In this document: one piece after another, positions 53,327-62,521 of the stretch
How positions within the stretch are numbered: the stretch's first letter is position 1
How the letters are laid out: each line of letters starts with the position of its first letter
Source: JAJPKK01 sp963802745
GTDB lineage: Bacteria; Pseudomonadota; Alphaproteobacteria; Rhizobiales; Xanthobacteraceae
Direction: 5' to 3'
DNA length: 64,000 nucleotides
Assembly: GCA_963802745.1 (NCBI GenBank)
Contig: CAWDKL010000011.1
Coordinates: 19,290 to 83,289, forward strand
Notes under the pieces: model-generated
The model's input: only the letters and a program-made list of their open reading frames with translations
Told to the model about the DNA's origin: nothing
The model's database searches: none
Program-made: the position numbers and the translations under genes

Positions 53327-55246
53327 ATGAATGCAAATCTACGTAATTTCGCCCTCTGGGTGATCATCGTTCTGTTGCTGCTGGCCCTGTTCACGGTGTT
53401 CCAGAATCCGGGGCAGCGGTCGGTATCTCAGGATATTTCCTTCTCGCAACTGTTGAATGACGTTGACCAGGGTAAGGTTCGCGATGTCGTGATTCAGGGT
53501 CCGGAGATTCACGGCACCTACACGGATGGTCGCGGCTTCAACACCTATGCCCCCAATGATCCGTCCTTGATTCAGCGGCTCTACAGCAAGCAGGTCAGCA
53601 TCACGGCGCGTCCGCAGCAGGACAATGTCCCGTGGTTCGTGTCGCTGCTGGTGTCGTGGCTCCCCTTCATCGCGTTGATCGGAGTATGGATATTCTTGTC
53701 GCGCCAGATGCAGGGAGCGGGCGGCAAAGCGCTCGGCTTCGGCAAGTCGCGCGCCAAGCTGCTGACCGAAGCGCATGGCCGCGTCACCTTCGAGGACGTA
53801 GCGGGTGTCGACGAGGCGAAACAGGATCTCCAGGAGATCGTCGAATTCCTGCGCGACCCCGGCAAGTTCCAGCGCCTCGGCGGGCGGATTCCGCGGGGTG
53901 TCCTGCTGGTCGGGCCTCCGGGCACCGGCAAGACGCTGATCGCCCGCGCGGTCGCCGGCGAAGCCAACGTGCCGTTCTTCACCATTTCGGGTTCCGATTT
54001 CGTCGAAATGTTCGTCGGTGTCGGCGCGAGCCGCGTACGCGACATGTTCGAGCAGGCCAAGAAGAATGCGCCCTGCATCATCTTCATCGACGAAATCGAT
54101 GCGGTCGGCCGTCATCGCGGCGCCGGCTTGGGCGGCGGCAATGACGAGCGCGAGCAGACGCTCAATCAGCTCCTGGTCGAGATGGACGGCTTCGAGGCGA
54201 ACGAGGGGATCATCCTGATCGCCGCCACCAACCGGCCCGACGTGCTCGATCCGGCATTGTTGCGGCCCGGCCGGTTCGACCGGCAGGTGGTGGTGCCGAA
54301 CCCGGACATCGTCGGCCGCGAGAGCATCCTCAAGGTGCACGTGCGCAAGGTGCCGCTCGCCCCCGACGTCAATCTCAAGACGGTGGCACGCGGCACGCCC
54401 GGCTTCTCGGGCGCGGATTTGATGAACCTCGTCAACGAAGCGGCCTTGATGGCGGCCCGGCGCAACAAGCGCATGGTCACGCAGCTCGAATTCGAGGACG
54501 CCAAGGACAAGGTGATGATGGGGGCCGAGCGCAAATCCCTCGTGATGACCGAAGAAGAGAAGATGCTGACCGCCTATCACGAGGGCGGCCATGCCATCGT
54601 GGCGCTCAACGTCAAGGCGACGGATCCGGTGCACAAGGCGACCATCATTCCGCGCGGACGCGCGCTCGGCATGGTGATGCAGCTTCCCGAGCGCGACAAG
54701 CTCTCCATGAGTTTGGAGCAGATGACGTCGCGGCTGGCCATCATGATGGGTGGCCGGGTCGCGGAAGAACTGGTGTTCGGCCGCGAAAAGGTAACCTCCG
54801 GTGCGGCCTCCGATATCGAGCAAGCCACCAAGCTCGCCCGCATGATGGTGACGCGCTGGGGTCTGTCCAATGAGCTTGGCACGGTGGCCTATGGGGAAAA
54901 CCAGGAAGAGGTGTTCCTTGGCTATTCGGTGTCGCGCCAGCAGAACATCTCGGAGTCCACCGCCCAGAAGATCGACTCCGAGATCCGGCGACTGGTCGAG
55001 GCCGGCTACAACGAGGCGAACGAGATTTTGACCGCCAAGCGGGACGATCTGGAGGTGCTGGCCAAGGCGCTGCTGGAATTCGAGACGCTGTCGGGCGACG
55101 AAATCAAGGACCTGCTCAACGGCAAGCGTCCGCGCCGCGAATCGATCATCGAACCATCGACCCCGCGCTCCTCGACGGTGCCGACCGCCGGCAAGCCGCG
55201 GTCGCGGCCGGAAACCGGCGGCATGGAGCCGCAGCCGCTGGCATAA
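53327..55246 (+). CDS. ftsH: FtsH, membrane AAA+ zinc protease
   Basis: A 639-aa protein. Two membrane segments (FALWVIIVLLLLALFTVF and WFVSLLVSWLPFIALIGVWI) flank a periplasmic domain. AAA module: Walker A GPPGTGKT, Walker B CIIFIDEID, second region of homology RPDVLDPALLRPGRFDRQ. Protease site HEGGH with Glu/Asp further on. The pore motif F-V-G is in EMFVGVGASRVRDMFE. ATG 53327. FtsH degrades unassembled membrane proteins and regulators such as LpxC and RpoH. The order tilS-ftsH is typical of alphaproteobacteria. Confidence 0.97.
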   Translation: MNANLRNFALWVIIVLLLLALFTVFQNPGQRSVSQDISFSQLLNDVDQGKVRDVVIQGPEIHGTYTDGRGFNTYAPNDPSLIQRLYSKQVSITARPQQDNVPWFVSLLVSWLPFIALIGVWIFLSRQMQGAGGKALGFGKSRAKLLTEAHGRVTFEDVAGVDEAKQDLQEIVEFLRDPGKFQRLGGRIPRGVLLVGPPGTGKTLIARAVAGEANVPFFTISGSDFVEMFVGVGASRVRDMFEQAKKNAPCIIFIDEIDAVGRHRGAGLGGGNDEREQTLNQLLVEMDGFEANEGIILIAATNRPDVLDPALLRPGRFDRQVVVPNPDIVGRESILKVHVRKVPLAPDVNLKTVARGTPGFSGADLMNLVNEAALMAARRNKRMVTQLEFEDAKDKVMMGAERKSLVMTEEEKMLTAYHEGGHAIVALNVKATDPVHKATIIPRGRALGMVMQLPERDKLSMSLEQMTSRLAIMMGGRVAEELVFGREKVTSGAASDIEQATKLARMMVTRWGLSNELGTVAYGENQEEVFLGYSVSRQQNISESTAQKIDSEIRRLVEAGYNEANEILTAKRDDLEVLAKALLEFETLSGDEIKDLLNGKRPRRESIIEPSTPRSSTVPTAGKPRSRPETGGMEPQPLA

Positions 55247-55270
55247 TCCCGGCACGCATGTCGGATACAA

Positions 55271-55296
55271 CGCCGCGCTTTGCGCGGCGTTTTTTT
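55271..55296 (+). terminator. rho-independent terminator after ftsH
   Basis: CGCCGCGC-TTT-GCGCGGCG, a perfect eight-pair stem with a three-base loop, followed by seven T. It is 25 bases after the ftsH stop. Confidence 0.88.
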
Positions 55297-55349
55297 GCGA
55301 CCGAGCATTGACCCCTCTGTGCTTGAAAATGACGACGAAAGGGCACCCC

Positions 55350-56045
55350 ATGACCGCGAGCTTTCCGGACCGGCAGGTGATCGCCGACCTCACGGCAAAA
55401 ATGTTTTTGGAGGTCGAGGCGGTTCGCTTCATGACCGACAAGCCGTTCATCTTTACGTCCGGCTGGGCAAGCCCCGTCTATACGGATTGCCGCCGCCTGA
55501 TATCGTTCCCGCGCGTACGGCGTACGTTGATGGATTTCGGTGCCTCGGTTGTCATGCGCGAGGCCGGCTTCGAGCAGTTCGACGCCGTGGCGGGCGGCGA
55601 GACCGCCGGCATTCCGTTTGCCGCCTGGATGGCCGACAAGCTCGACCTGCCGATGCTCTATGTGCGCAAGAAGGCCAAGGGTTTCGGCCGCAATGCCCAG
55701 ATCGAGGGCGATATCCGGGAGGGCCAGCGCATCCTGCTGGTGGAGGACCTCACCACCGACGGCCGCAGCAAGGTGAATTTCTGCAATGCCTTGCGGCAGG
55801 CCGGCGCCACGGTCGACCACGTGTTCGTGTGCTTCTTCTACGACATCTATCCGGAGGGCCGCAAAATCCTCGCCGACCTCGGCATCGCGATGCATTGGCT
55901 CGCCACCTGGTGGGACGTGCTGCGGGTCGCCAAGGCATCGAACGCGTTCGAACCGCGGATGCTCGATGAGGTGGAGAAATTCATGCACGACCCGGCCGGC
56001 TGGTCGCAGGCGCATGGCGGCGTCGCCACCGCGTCGGTGGAGTGA
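55350..56045 (+). CDS. pyrE: orotate phosphoribosyltransferase
   Basis: A 231-aa phosphoribosyltransferase. PRPP motif: RILLVEDLTTDGRSKVNF. Substrate region FIFTSGWASPVYTDCRRLIS and the flexible-loop Lys pair YVRKKAKGFGRNAQIEGD are typical of the alphaproteobacterial PyrE form. ATG 55350 gives MTASFPDRQVIADL. It makes OMP from orotate and PRPP in pyrimidine synthesis. It stands alone after the ftsH terminator. Confidence 0.93.
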   Translation: MTASFPDRQVIADLTAKMFLEVEAVRFMTDKPFIFTSGWASPVYTDCRRLISFPRVRRTLMDFGASVVMREAGFEQFDAVAGGETAGIPFAAWMADKLDLPMLYVRKKAKGFGRNAQIEGDIREGQRILLVEDLTTDGRSKVNFCNALRQAGATVDHVFVCFFYDIYPEGRKILADLGIAMHWLATWWDVLRVAKASNAFEPRMLDEVEKFMHDPAGWSQAHGGVATASVE

Positions 56046-56125
56046 GCGACGGCGCATTGGGCAAAATCGCCGGAAGCGTCCACGCACGGCAGTGCGATTT
56101 TGCCTACCCACTCTAACGCCACTAA

Positions 56126-56356
56126 CTAAACCGTGCGGAGAAGGCTGGCGACGGAGATATCTTCATCGATTTCGGGCCAGTGGATACCGTGGCCGCGCCC
56201 GATAAAGCGCCAGTTCTGCCGCTGCGACGCCGTCGCATCAAACAGCCGGGGAAACCAGGCCAGCGGTGCCGCTAATTCGCGACTATCCGCCAGCGTGACG
56301 ATCAGCTGGTCGTCCGTCACTGCCACGTCAACAGCTACGGCATCGAGTTTAATCAT
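56126..56356 (-). CDS. DUF2442 protein
   Basis: A 76-aa protein of the DUF2442 family: LIVTLADSRELAAPLAWFPR and the conserved HGIHWPEIDEDISVASLL end. ATG 56356 lies inside the end of the MmgE/PrpD gene and has GAGGG upstream, so the two are coupled. Many relatives are linked to DUF4160 or toxin-antitoxin-like pairs, but no such partner is here. Function unknown. Confidence 0.83.
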   Translation of the reverse strand: MIKLDAVAVDVAVTDDQLIVTLADSRELAAPLAWFPRLFDATASQRQNWRFIGRGHGIHWPEIDEDISVASLLRTV

Positions 56357-57764
56357 GGGCATGTCCCTCAGGCTTCGCCGCCGCATCCACTACCGTCCGT
56401 ACATCCGGGCAGGACTCGATTTCCCATAGCCGATCGCCCAGCGCCGCGGCGCGCGGCGCCGACAGCACCGGCGCGGCGAGGTCGTCGAATTTCGCCCGCA
56501 GGCCGGCATCGTCGAGCGGCACCAGGCGCGAGCCGAGCGCCTCGTCGGCGTCGCGGCTGAAGACGCCGCGCGTGGTCGTCACCTTGACCCGCGCCGGACG
56601 CAGCCGCGGATAGAGGCGGTCGGTTTCGGCCGTCGCCGTGACATGCAGCTTGCGGGCGATCTCGTGGAACGTTGGATCGCGCCGCACGTCATCGGTGAAG
56701 CCGCTGAGCCGGATGGCGCGGAACCGCAGCGCGAGGCCGATCAGAAACGGGAAGCTCAATTGCGCACTGGCAAAATCGCCCCAGCCCGTGTGGGCGTGCT
56801 CGGCTGCGATCCGGTAGGTATCGACATCGATGCGGACGACCTCGTCGGGCCGGATATCTTCATCGCCGCACAGTCCCATCAGGGCTTCGACGGCGGGCTG
56901 GATATGCCGGCAGCATGCATAGGGTTTGATGTAGCAATCCGTCATTGCGAACGGAGCCTCCGGCGGCAGCGCCAGCGGACGCCCCTCCGCGCCCGCCGCG
57001 AAGGCGAAGGCCTGCATGAAGCCGTCGCGCGCTTCGAGCACGCCGGGTGGACCCTGCACGCCCGCCTCCGCCAGCAGCGCGGCCTGCAGGCCCTCGCGCG
57101 CCGCATGGCCCGCGTGCAGGCGCTTGATGTCGGCGCCGCCGTTGACGAAGGCGAACAGCCCGGCCGCGCCGCTCGCCGCGATGCCGAGCGCATCGGCGAT
57201 CCGCTCCTCCGATAGGCCGCGCAGCCTGGCGACCGCGGCGGCGGCGCCGAACACCGCGCAGGCGCCGGTCGGATGGAAGCCGCGCCGCCGTAGTTCCGGA
57301 TGGCACGCGCGCGCGATCGCGGTGGTGGTCTCGTAGCCGGCGACGATGGCTTCGATCACCGCCTTGCCGCCTGCGCCCATCTGGTAGCCCGCCGCCAGCA
57401 CCGCCGGGATCACGGCGCATCCGGGATGCACCGATCCTTGCCGATAGCCGTCGTCGAGTTCGATGCCATGCCCCGCGGTGCCGCCGAGAAACGCCGCGTC
57501 GAGCATATCGGCGCGGCGGACCCGGCCGGGCACCGGGGTGGATCCGGGAGGGCGCACGGCGGCAAGCATGGTCTCCGCCTTGGTGGCGACATCGCCTTCG
57601 GCGCCCGCGATCATCACGCCCACCGTGTCGAGGAGATGCCGCCGCGCATAATGGCGGACCTCCGCATCGAGGGCCTCGTATCGCAATGCGCCGACGAAGG
57701 CCGCCAGCGCGGCGGTTGTACCGGCCGCAGGATCGAGGGTATGAAGGACTTGCCCGTGTGACAT
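56349..57764 (-). CDS. MmgE/PrpD family protein
   Basis: A 471-aa protein of the MmgE/PrpD family (2-methylcitrate dehydratase-like and cis-aconitate decarboxylase-like enzymes). Recognisable parts are LRYEALDAEVRHYARRHLLD, AAFLGGTAGHGIELDDGYRQ, HPGCAVIPAVLAAGYQMGAG, GCHP-like ACHPELRRRGFHPTGACAVF and KPYACCRHIQPAVEAL. No propionate genes are next to it, so the substrate cannot be named. Single copies like this are common in soil alphaproteobacteria. Confidence 0.85.
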   Translation of the reverse strand: MSHGQVLHTLDPAAGTTAALAAFVGALRYEALDAEVRHYARRHLLDTVGVMIAGAEGDVATKAETMLAAVRPPGSTPVPGRVRRADMLDAAFLGGTAGHGIELDDGYRQGSVHPGCAVIPAVLAAGYQMGAGGKAVIEAIVAGYETTTAIARACHPELRRRGFHPTGACAVFGAAAAVARLRGLSEERIADALGIAASGAAGLFAFVNGGADIKRLHAGHAAREGLQAALLAEAGVQGPPGVLEARDGFMQAFAFAAGAEGRPLALPPEAPFAMTDCYIKPYACCRHIQPAVEALMGLCGDEDIRPDEVVRIDVDTYRIAAEHAHTGWGDFASAQLSFPFLIGLALRFRAIRLSGFTDDVRRDPTFHEIARKLHVTATAETDRLYPRLRPARVKVTTTRGVFSRDADEALGSRLVPLDDAGLRAKFDDLAAPVLSAPRAAALGDRLWEIESCPDVRTVVDAAAKPEGHAHD

Positions 57765-58001
57765 GGTGTTGGTTCCCAGCCTGCCCGATAGGCGCTCGCG
57801 ATATCAGGATTCGATCGCTACATGCGCCGCATGCGGATGCGATTTTCCAAGTTCCGAAGTTTCGCGCTTGCGCGCAGAGCGCTCAATGGAGATACCTCTC
57901 GGGCCGCCCTTCGCCCAAGATTTTTTCACCGCGCCGAAATTTGACGGCGGTCCGCCACCTTGCCACCTTGCGGCAGTCATCACAGCAAAGCCGAGCCAAA
58001 A

Positions 58002-58706
58002 ATGTCCGATGCAGCGGCACTCGTTCTGTTTTCCGGCGGCCAGGATTCCGCAACCTGCCTGGCCTGGGCGCTCGACCGGTTCGCGCGCGTGGAAACGATC
58101 GGCTTCGACTATCGCCAGCGCCACCGCGCCGAACTTGCGGCACGCGGTGAATTTCGCGACGGCCTGGTCCGGCAATTCCCGCACTGGGCGCAAAAGCTCG
58201 GCGACGACCGGGTGCTCGACCTGGCGGTGCTCGGCGCGATCAGCGAGACGGCGTTGACCCGCGATGTGGACATCGCGACGGCCGCCTCCGGCCTGCCCAA
58301 CACCTTCGTGCCGGGCCGCAACATCGTGTTCCTCACCTTCGCGGCCGCGATCGCCTACCGGCGCGGCCTGAAGCACATCGTGACCGGGGTTTGCGAGACC
58401 GACTTTTCCGGCTATCCGGACTGCCGCGACGATACCGTCAAGGCCCTCCAAGTCGCGCTCAATCTCGGCATGGAGAGCCGTTTCGTGCTGGAAACGCCGC
58501 TGATGTGGATCGACAAGGCGCAAACCTGGGCGCTCGCCGACCGACTCGGCGGGGCGGCGTTGGTGGACCTGGTCCGCGAGCGCACCTTGACATGCTACGA
58601 AGGCGATGTGCGAACCATGCATCCGTGGGGGCGCGGCTGCGGCGCGTGTCCGGCGTGCGGCCTGCGCGCGAAAGGCTACGAACGCTGGCGGTCGGCGGCT
58701 GGGTGA
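58002..58706 (+). CDS. queC: 7-cyano-7-deazaguanine synthase
   Basis: A 234-aa enzyme. The P-loop VLFSGGQDSATCLAWAL and FDYRQRHRAELA match QueC, and the zinc site is CYEGD...GRGCGACPACGLRAKG. Text such as TFVPGRNIVFLTFAAAIAYR and GVCETDFSGYPDCRDDTVKA is standard. It makes preQ0 from CDG with ATP and ammonia, in queuosine synthesis. ATG 58002. No preQ1 riboswitch is recognisable upstream, and queD and queE are not in the window. Confidence 0.95.
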   Translation: MSDAAALVLFSGGQDSATCLAWALDRFARVETIGFDYRQRHRAELAARGEFRDGLVRQFPHWAQKLGDDRVLDLAVLGAISETALTRDVDIATAASGLPNTFVPGRNIVFLTFAAAIAYRRGLKHIVTGVCETDFSGYPDCRDDTVKALQVALNLGMESRFVLETPLMWIDKAQTWALADRLGGAALVDLVRERTLTCYEGDVRTMHPWGRGCGACPACGLRAKGYERWRSAAG

Positions 58707-58751
58707 GATCGTGGGCGCCAAGCCAGGCATGCCGCATCAGGACGCACGGAC

Positions 58752-59174
58752 ATGACCGGAAAGCTGCCATCGCTTGCCGTCAACTGCGTGGTCTTCGACC
58801 CGGAGGGCCGGCTGCTCCTGATCCGCCGCAAGAATCCGCCGTTCCGCGGCCTTTACGCATTGCCGGGCGGATTTGTTGAATACGGCAAATCGACCGAGCA
58901 TGCCGCCGCCCGCGAGCTGGCCGAGGAAACCGGTCTTGAGGCCACTGCGGTCATGCTGATCGGCGTCTATTCCGATCCGCACCGCGATCCGCGCGGCCAT
59001 GTCGTCAGCATCGCCTACCGCGCCGAAGTCCGGCACCACCGTCCACGTGCCGGAGACGACGCCGCGGATGCGGAATTCATGGCAAACTGGGAAACTCAAG
59101 AGCTCGCCTTCGATCACCGCCGGATCGTTGAAGATGCGATGCGTCCAAGAGGAAGCGGGACCGCCCCGGCATAA
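58752..59174 (+). CDS. NUDIX hydrolase
   Basis: A 140-aa protein. The Nudix box is GGFVEYGKSTEHAAARELAE followed by ETGLEA; the core RELxEExGL is intact, while the first Glu of the consensus is Lys (YGK instead of YGE). It is the ADP-ribose-pyrophosphatase-like type (LLLIRRKNPPFRGLYALPGG). 46 bases after queC, so probably co-transcribed. Substrate unknown. Confidence 0.87.
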   Translation: MTGKLPSLAVNCVVFDPEGRLLLIRRKNPPFRGLYALPGGFVEYGKSTEHAAARELAEETGLEATAVMLIGVYSDPHRDPRGHVVSIAYRAEVRHHRPRAGDDAADAEFMANWETQELAFDHRRIVEDAMRPRGSGTAPA

Positions 59175-59265
59175 CAGGTTCCACCCAGCACAACGACGTA
59201 CCGCGCATCAACGCCGTTACGCCCATGTCTACGGTGCCTGGGCTCGCACCTTCGCGCGTCCGCCC

Positions 59266-60670
59266 TCACCCCCACTCCCGCACATCGACGAAATGCCCCG
59301 CAATCGGCCGCGGCGGCCGCCATCGCGGGGGACACCAAATGGGTGCGGCCCTTGTAGCCCTGGCGGCCTTCGAAATTGCGATTCGAGGTCGAGGCGCAGC
59401 GTTCGCCGGGCTTGAGCTTGTCGGGGTTCATGGCCAGGCACATGGAGCAGCCGGGCTCGCGCCACTCGAAGCCGGCGGCGAGGAACACCTTGTCGAGCCC
59501 TTCGGCTTCCGCCTGCTCTTTGACGATGCCGGAGCCCGGAACCACCATGGCGTTGACGCGGCGGTTGACCGTCTTGCCGTTCACGATGCCGGCGGCGGCA
59601 CGCAAATCCTCGATGCGGCCGTTGGTGCAGGAACCGATGAACACGCGGTCGATGCCGATATCGGTGATCTTCTCGCCGCCCTTGAGGCCCATATAGGCCA
59701 GCGAAGCTTCCGCCGCGATGCGCTTGTTGTCGTCGGCGATGTTAGCCGGCACCGGCACGCGCCCGGCGATGGAGACGACCTGCTCCGGGCTGGTGCCCCA
59801 GGTGACGAGCGGCGGCAGCCGGGCGGCATCGAGCCGGATTTCGCGGTCGAAATGGGCGCCGTCGTCGCTCGTCAGCGTGTCCCAGTAGCGCCGCGCCGCG
59901 TCCCAAGCCGCACCCTTGGGGGCCTTGGGCCGGTCCTTCAGATAGGCATAAACCTTCTCATCGGGTGCGATGAAGCCGGCCTTGGCGCCGGCCTCGACCG
60001 ACATGTTGCACACCGTCATGCGGCCTTCCATCGACAGCGCCGAGATCGCCTCGCCGGCATATTCGAGCGCATAGCCGGTACCGCCGGCGGTGCCGATCTC
60101 CCCGATGATGGCGAGGATGATATCCTTGGCGGTGACGCCCGTCGGCAGCTTGCCGTCGACCACGGCGCGCATGTTCTTCGAGCGCTTCTGGTAGAGCGTC
60201 TGCGTCGCCAGTACGTGCTCGACTTCCGAGGTGCCGATGCCGTAGGCGAGCGCCCCGAAGGCGCCGTGGGTTGCGGTGTGACTGTCGCCGCACACGATGG
60301 TGGTTCCGGGCAGCGTAAAGCCCTGCTCCGGCCCGATGATGTGGACGATGCCCTGGCGCTTGTCGAATTCGTCGAAATATTCCAGCCCGAACAGTTTGGC
60401 GTTTTCGGCCAGATAGGCGATCTGCGCAGCGCTTTCCGGGTCCGGATTGGGCTTGGTGCGATCGGTGGTGGGGACGTTATGGTCAACCACCAGCAGGGTT
60501 TTCTCCGGCGCGTGCAGCTTGCGCCCGGCGAGCCGCAGCCCCTCGAAGGCCTGCGGGCTCGTGACCTCGTGGACGAGGTGGCGGTCAACATAGATCAGGC
60601 AGGTGCCGTCCGGCTGCTCGTCGACCAGATGGTCGGCCCAAATCTTGTCGTAGAGGGTGCGTGCGGCCAT
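59266..60670 (-). CDS. leuC: LeuC, isopropylmalate isomerase large subunit, +1 frameshift near the end
   Basis: About 468 aa after correction. The iron-sulphur Cys residues are in FIGSCTNGRIEDLRAAAG and EPGCSMCLAMNPDKLKPGER; TTIVCGDSHTATHGAFGALA and NRNFEGRQGYKGRTHLVSPA are family hallmarks. As sequenced, the last part reads AAADCGAFRRC and runs on to 59114. Dropping one G in GGCCGATTGC gives IAGHFVDVREWG and a stop at 59266-59268, the normal LeuC end. It works with LeuD in leucine synthesis. ATG 60670. Convergent with the NUDIX gene. Confidence 0.94.
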
Positions 60671-60816
60671 GGTGCCTTGATCCTATGAGGGCGATCTCTC
60701 GGGGCGCTATTTAGCCGGTCGATCGCAGCGGGGAAAGCCCGCAGGGGACGGCGGCGCGTCGCAACGGGGCGCGATCCGATGGCGGGCATGGTGCGCGGTC
60801 GGCGTAGCCGGCGTAG

Positions 60817-60843
60817 GGCGCAATGAGCGAAGCGCATTGCGCC
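60817..60843 (+). repeat. REP-like hairpin, copy 1
   Basis: GGCGCAATG and CATTGCGCC pair around AGCGAAGCG, preceded by GCGTA. The second copy, 65 bases on, has the same text in the other direction. Confidence 0.6.
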
Positions 60844-60908
60844 GAGTTGATTCGGAAGAGCTTCCCGAAGCGATGGGATCACCGCACCACATAGTCGGCA
60901 CCCGGTGC

Positions 60909-60935
60909 GGCGCAATGCGCTGCGCTTATTGCGCC
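60909..60935 (-). repeat. REP-like hairpin, copy 2 (inverted)
   Basis: GGCGCAATGCGC..TTATTGCGCC followed by CTACG, the reverse complement of the first copy with a few changes. Paired inverted REPs of this kind are usually moved by RAYT-type transposases; none is in the window. Confidence 0.6.
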
Positions 60936-60976
60936 CTACGAGGCTACGAGGCAGTATTTCCTCCCCGATGACCTGC

Positions 60977-61768
60977 CTACTTGCTCGCAAGCAGCGCCTT
61001 GATCTGTTTCACCGCAAGATCGACCTTCAAATCCAGATAGACCTTGCCGAGCTCCGCGGTGGCGAATTGCGGATGGCCCTGAACGCCGGTCTTGGCGTCC
61101 GCCAGCGCGATCTTGTCGTTGTGGACCCACTGTCCTTGCGTGGCTTGGAGATAGAGGAGCGACGAGGTGTCGGGAATTCCGGCGTGGTCTTCGCCGGTCG
61201 GCAGCCCGCGCTGGGCCAGAATATCGCGCATCAGGACGCGCGACTTGGCATAAAGGTCGCCGATGAACAGCACGCGCGCCCCGTCCGGCCGCGCCTGGGC
61301 GTCGAGTTCCTTCGCGGCCAGCGCGAGCTCGTCCTGGCCGCCGCCATGCTCGCCCATCAGCGCCACCACCTTGAACCCGGCCGTCAATGCGCTCTGCGCC
61401 ACATTGCGCACCACGCCGAAAAACACTTCCGGCGGCAGCGTCACGGTCCCGGGGAAACGCATGTGCCCGGTGCGGGTGAGCGCGTTGCCGGCGACCGCAT
61501 AGGGCAGGGTCGGATAGACCAGCGCGTCGCCCAGTTCGCGGGCGATGCGCTCGGCCAGCGCGTGGGCGATGAAATTGTGCTTGCCGATCACCATGTGCGG
61601 ACCGTTCTGCTCGCTGCTGCCCGCATAGATGATCGCAGTGCGTTTGCCGGCCGCGATGGCGTCGCGCACCTCGGGCCAAGTCATATCGTCGATCCACACC
61701 GATGGCGTCTGGCCGAAAGCGGGCAGCGCGATAAGCAGCATGGCGACGAGCAAGGACAACCGCTTCAT
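60977..61768 (-). CDS. secreted creatininase-family protein
   Basis: A 263-aa protein. A signal peptide (LSLLVAMLLIALPAFGQ) is unusual for the family and points to the periplasm. Metal-binding blocks: GSSEQNGPHM, GEHGGGQDELA and EDHAGIPDTSS. ATG 61768 gives MKRLSLLVAML. The family includes creatininase and several amidohydrolases of cofactor synthesis; the exported form has no known substrate to my knowledge. Confidence 0.85.
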   Translation of the reverse strand: MKRLSLLVAMLLIALPAFGQTPSVWIDDMTWPEVRDAIAAGKRTAIIYAGSSEQNGPHMVIGKHNFIAHALAERIARELGDALVYPTLPYAVAGNALTRTGHMRFPGTVTLPPEVFFGVVRNVAQSALTAGFKVVALMGEHGGGQDELALAAKELDAQARPDGARVLFIGDLYAKSRVLMRDILAQRGLPTGEDHAGIPDTSSLLYLQATQGQWVHNDKIALADAKTGVQGHPQFATAELGKVYLDLKVDLAVKQIKALLASK

Positions 61769-61977
61769 GATGGCCTCCGGGCCTGGTTTGGTGAGTTTGC
61801 AAAAAGCGGCGCCGCACCGGGCGAATGGCTGCCGCCTTGGCGTCGAGGCTACCGCAATCGGGTGGCGGCGGGAAAGGGGGATTACCGGTCGATCCGCCTA
61901 GGCCGCGCAGAGCCCGGAGGGCCCGGCAATGACATGGCCCGATGACATGGCCCATGGAACGGCCGAAGGCCGCGCTT

Positions 61978-62307
61978 TCAGTCCGCAAGTCCGATCACGA
62001 ACGCGAGCGCGACATTGAGCCGGGCGATGTCGTCGGGGCCGAGGCGGCCGATGGTCCGCCCGATCCGTGCGCGCCTGACCGTGACCGGCTTGTCGGCCAT
62101 CACTTGAGACCGCACGCGCAGTCTGTTTGCCTCGCTCGGATCAATCGTAACCCGGAAATCCGCGCCGTCCAACAATGCCGATGTCATCTGACAGACCACG
62201 ACCGATGTGTGAATGTCTGGCAAGGCGTCCGTCTGAACGATCACGGCCGGACGGGGCTTTCCATAATCGCCGCCCGCTGCGATAGTCACGACGTCACCGC
62301 GCCTCAT
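61978..62307 (-). CDS. PemK/MazF-like toxin
   Basis: A 109-aa protein. MRRGDVVTIAAGGDYGKPRP followed by AVIVQTD is the MazF/PemK opening; a conserved middle Thr/Ser (VVVCQMTSALL) and VMADKPVTVRRARIG follow. It should be an mRNA-cleaving RNase. The start overlaps the antitoxin end by 14 bases (ATGAGGCGCGGTGA), the usual coupled layout. Confidence 0.88.
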   Translation of the reverse strand: MRRGDVVTIAAGGDYGKPRPAVIVQTDALPDIHTSVVVCQMTSALLDGADFRVTIDPSEANRLRVRSQVMADKPVTVRRARIGRTIGRLGPDDIARLNVALAFVIGLAD

Positions 62308-62521
62308 CGCTTCCCTGGGAACGCTCGTCGAATTCCGACACCGCCTCGATCCAATTCAGCGCTTCTTGTTCATGGCTTTGATTGAGCGCTGCGACCTGAA
62401 GCGCGACGCGTTGCCGGACCGACGGCGAACGCGCATCCGGGACGACGAGGCGCAACGCGCGCAAACCCCGCGCGCGCTGCCGGTCGCGTATCGCCTTTAT
62501 GCGTTCGGCGGACGCCGTCAT
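62294..62521 (-). CDS. MazE-like antitoxin (DUF3018)
   Basis: A 75-aa protein: MTASAERIKAIRDRQRARGL then RALRLVVPDARSPSVRQRV, and an acidic tail (NWIEAVSEFDERSQGSDEAR) that should bind the toxin. This is the DUF3018 antitoxin type paired with MazF in alphaproteobacteria. ATG 62521 is used; upstream text is not family-like. A typical pair would repress its own promoter. Confidence 0.82.
   Translation of the reverse strand: MTASAERIKAIRDRQRARGLRALRLVVPDARSPSVRQRVALQVAALNQSHEQEALNWIEAVSEFDERSQGSDEAR

Larger units (their letters stand above)
60671..60976. other. intergenic region with an inverted pair of REP-like hairpins
   Basis: Two related palindromes in opposite orientation occupy 60,809-60,945 and are listed separately. 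The leuC promoter should be just left of them. Nothing else seen. Confidence 0.45.

Noticed and set aside
53339..55450. 703-codon open frame on the minus strand opposite ftsH
   Set aside because: It is the antisense shadow of ftsH in GC-rich DNA; its translation is His/Arg/Glu-rich with no family text, while ftsH is complete on the plus strand.
59225..60688. 487-codon plus-strand frame opposite leuC
   Set aside because: Antisense shadow of leuC with repetitive Asp/Gly/Arg/Val composition.
62294..62307. Overlap of toxin and antitoxin as a sequencing artefact
   Set aside because: The 14-base overlap keeps both frames intact and is the normal layout of MazEF-like pairs.
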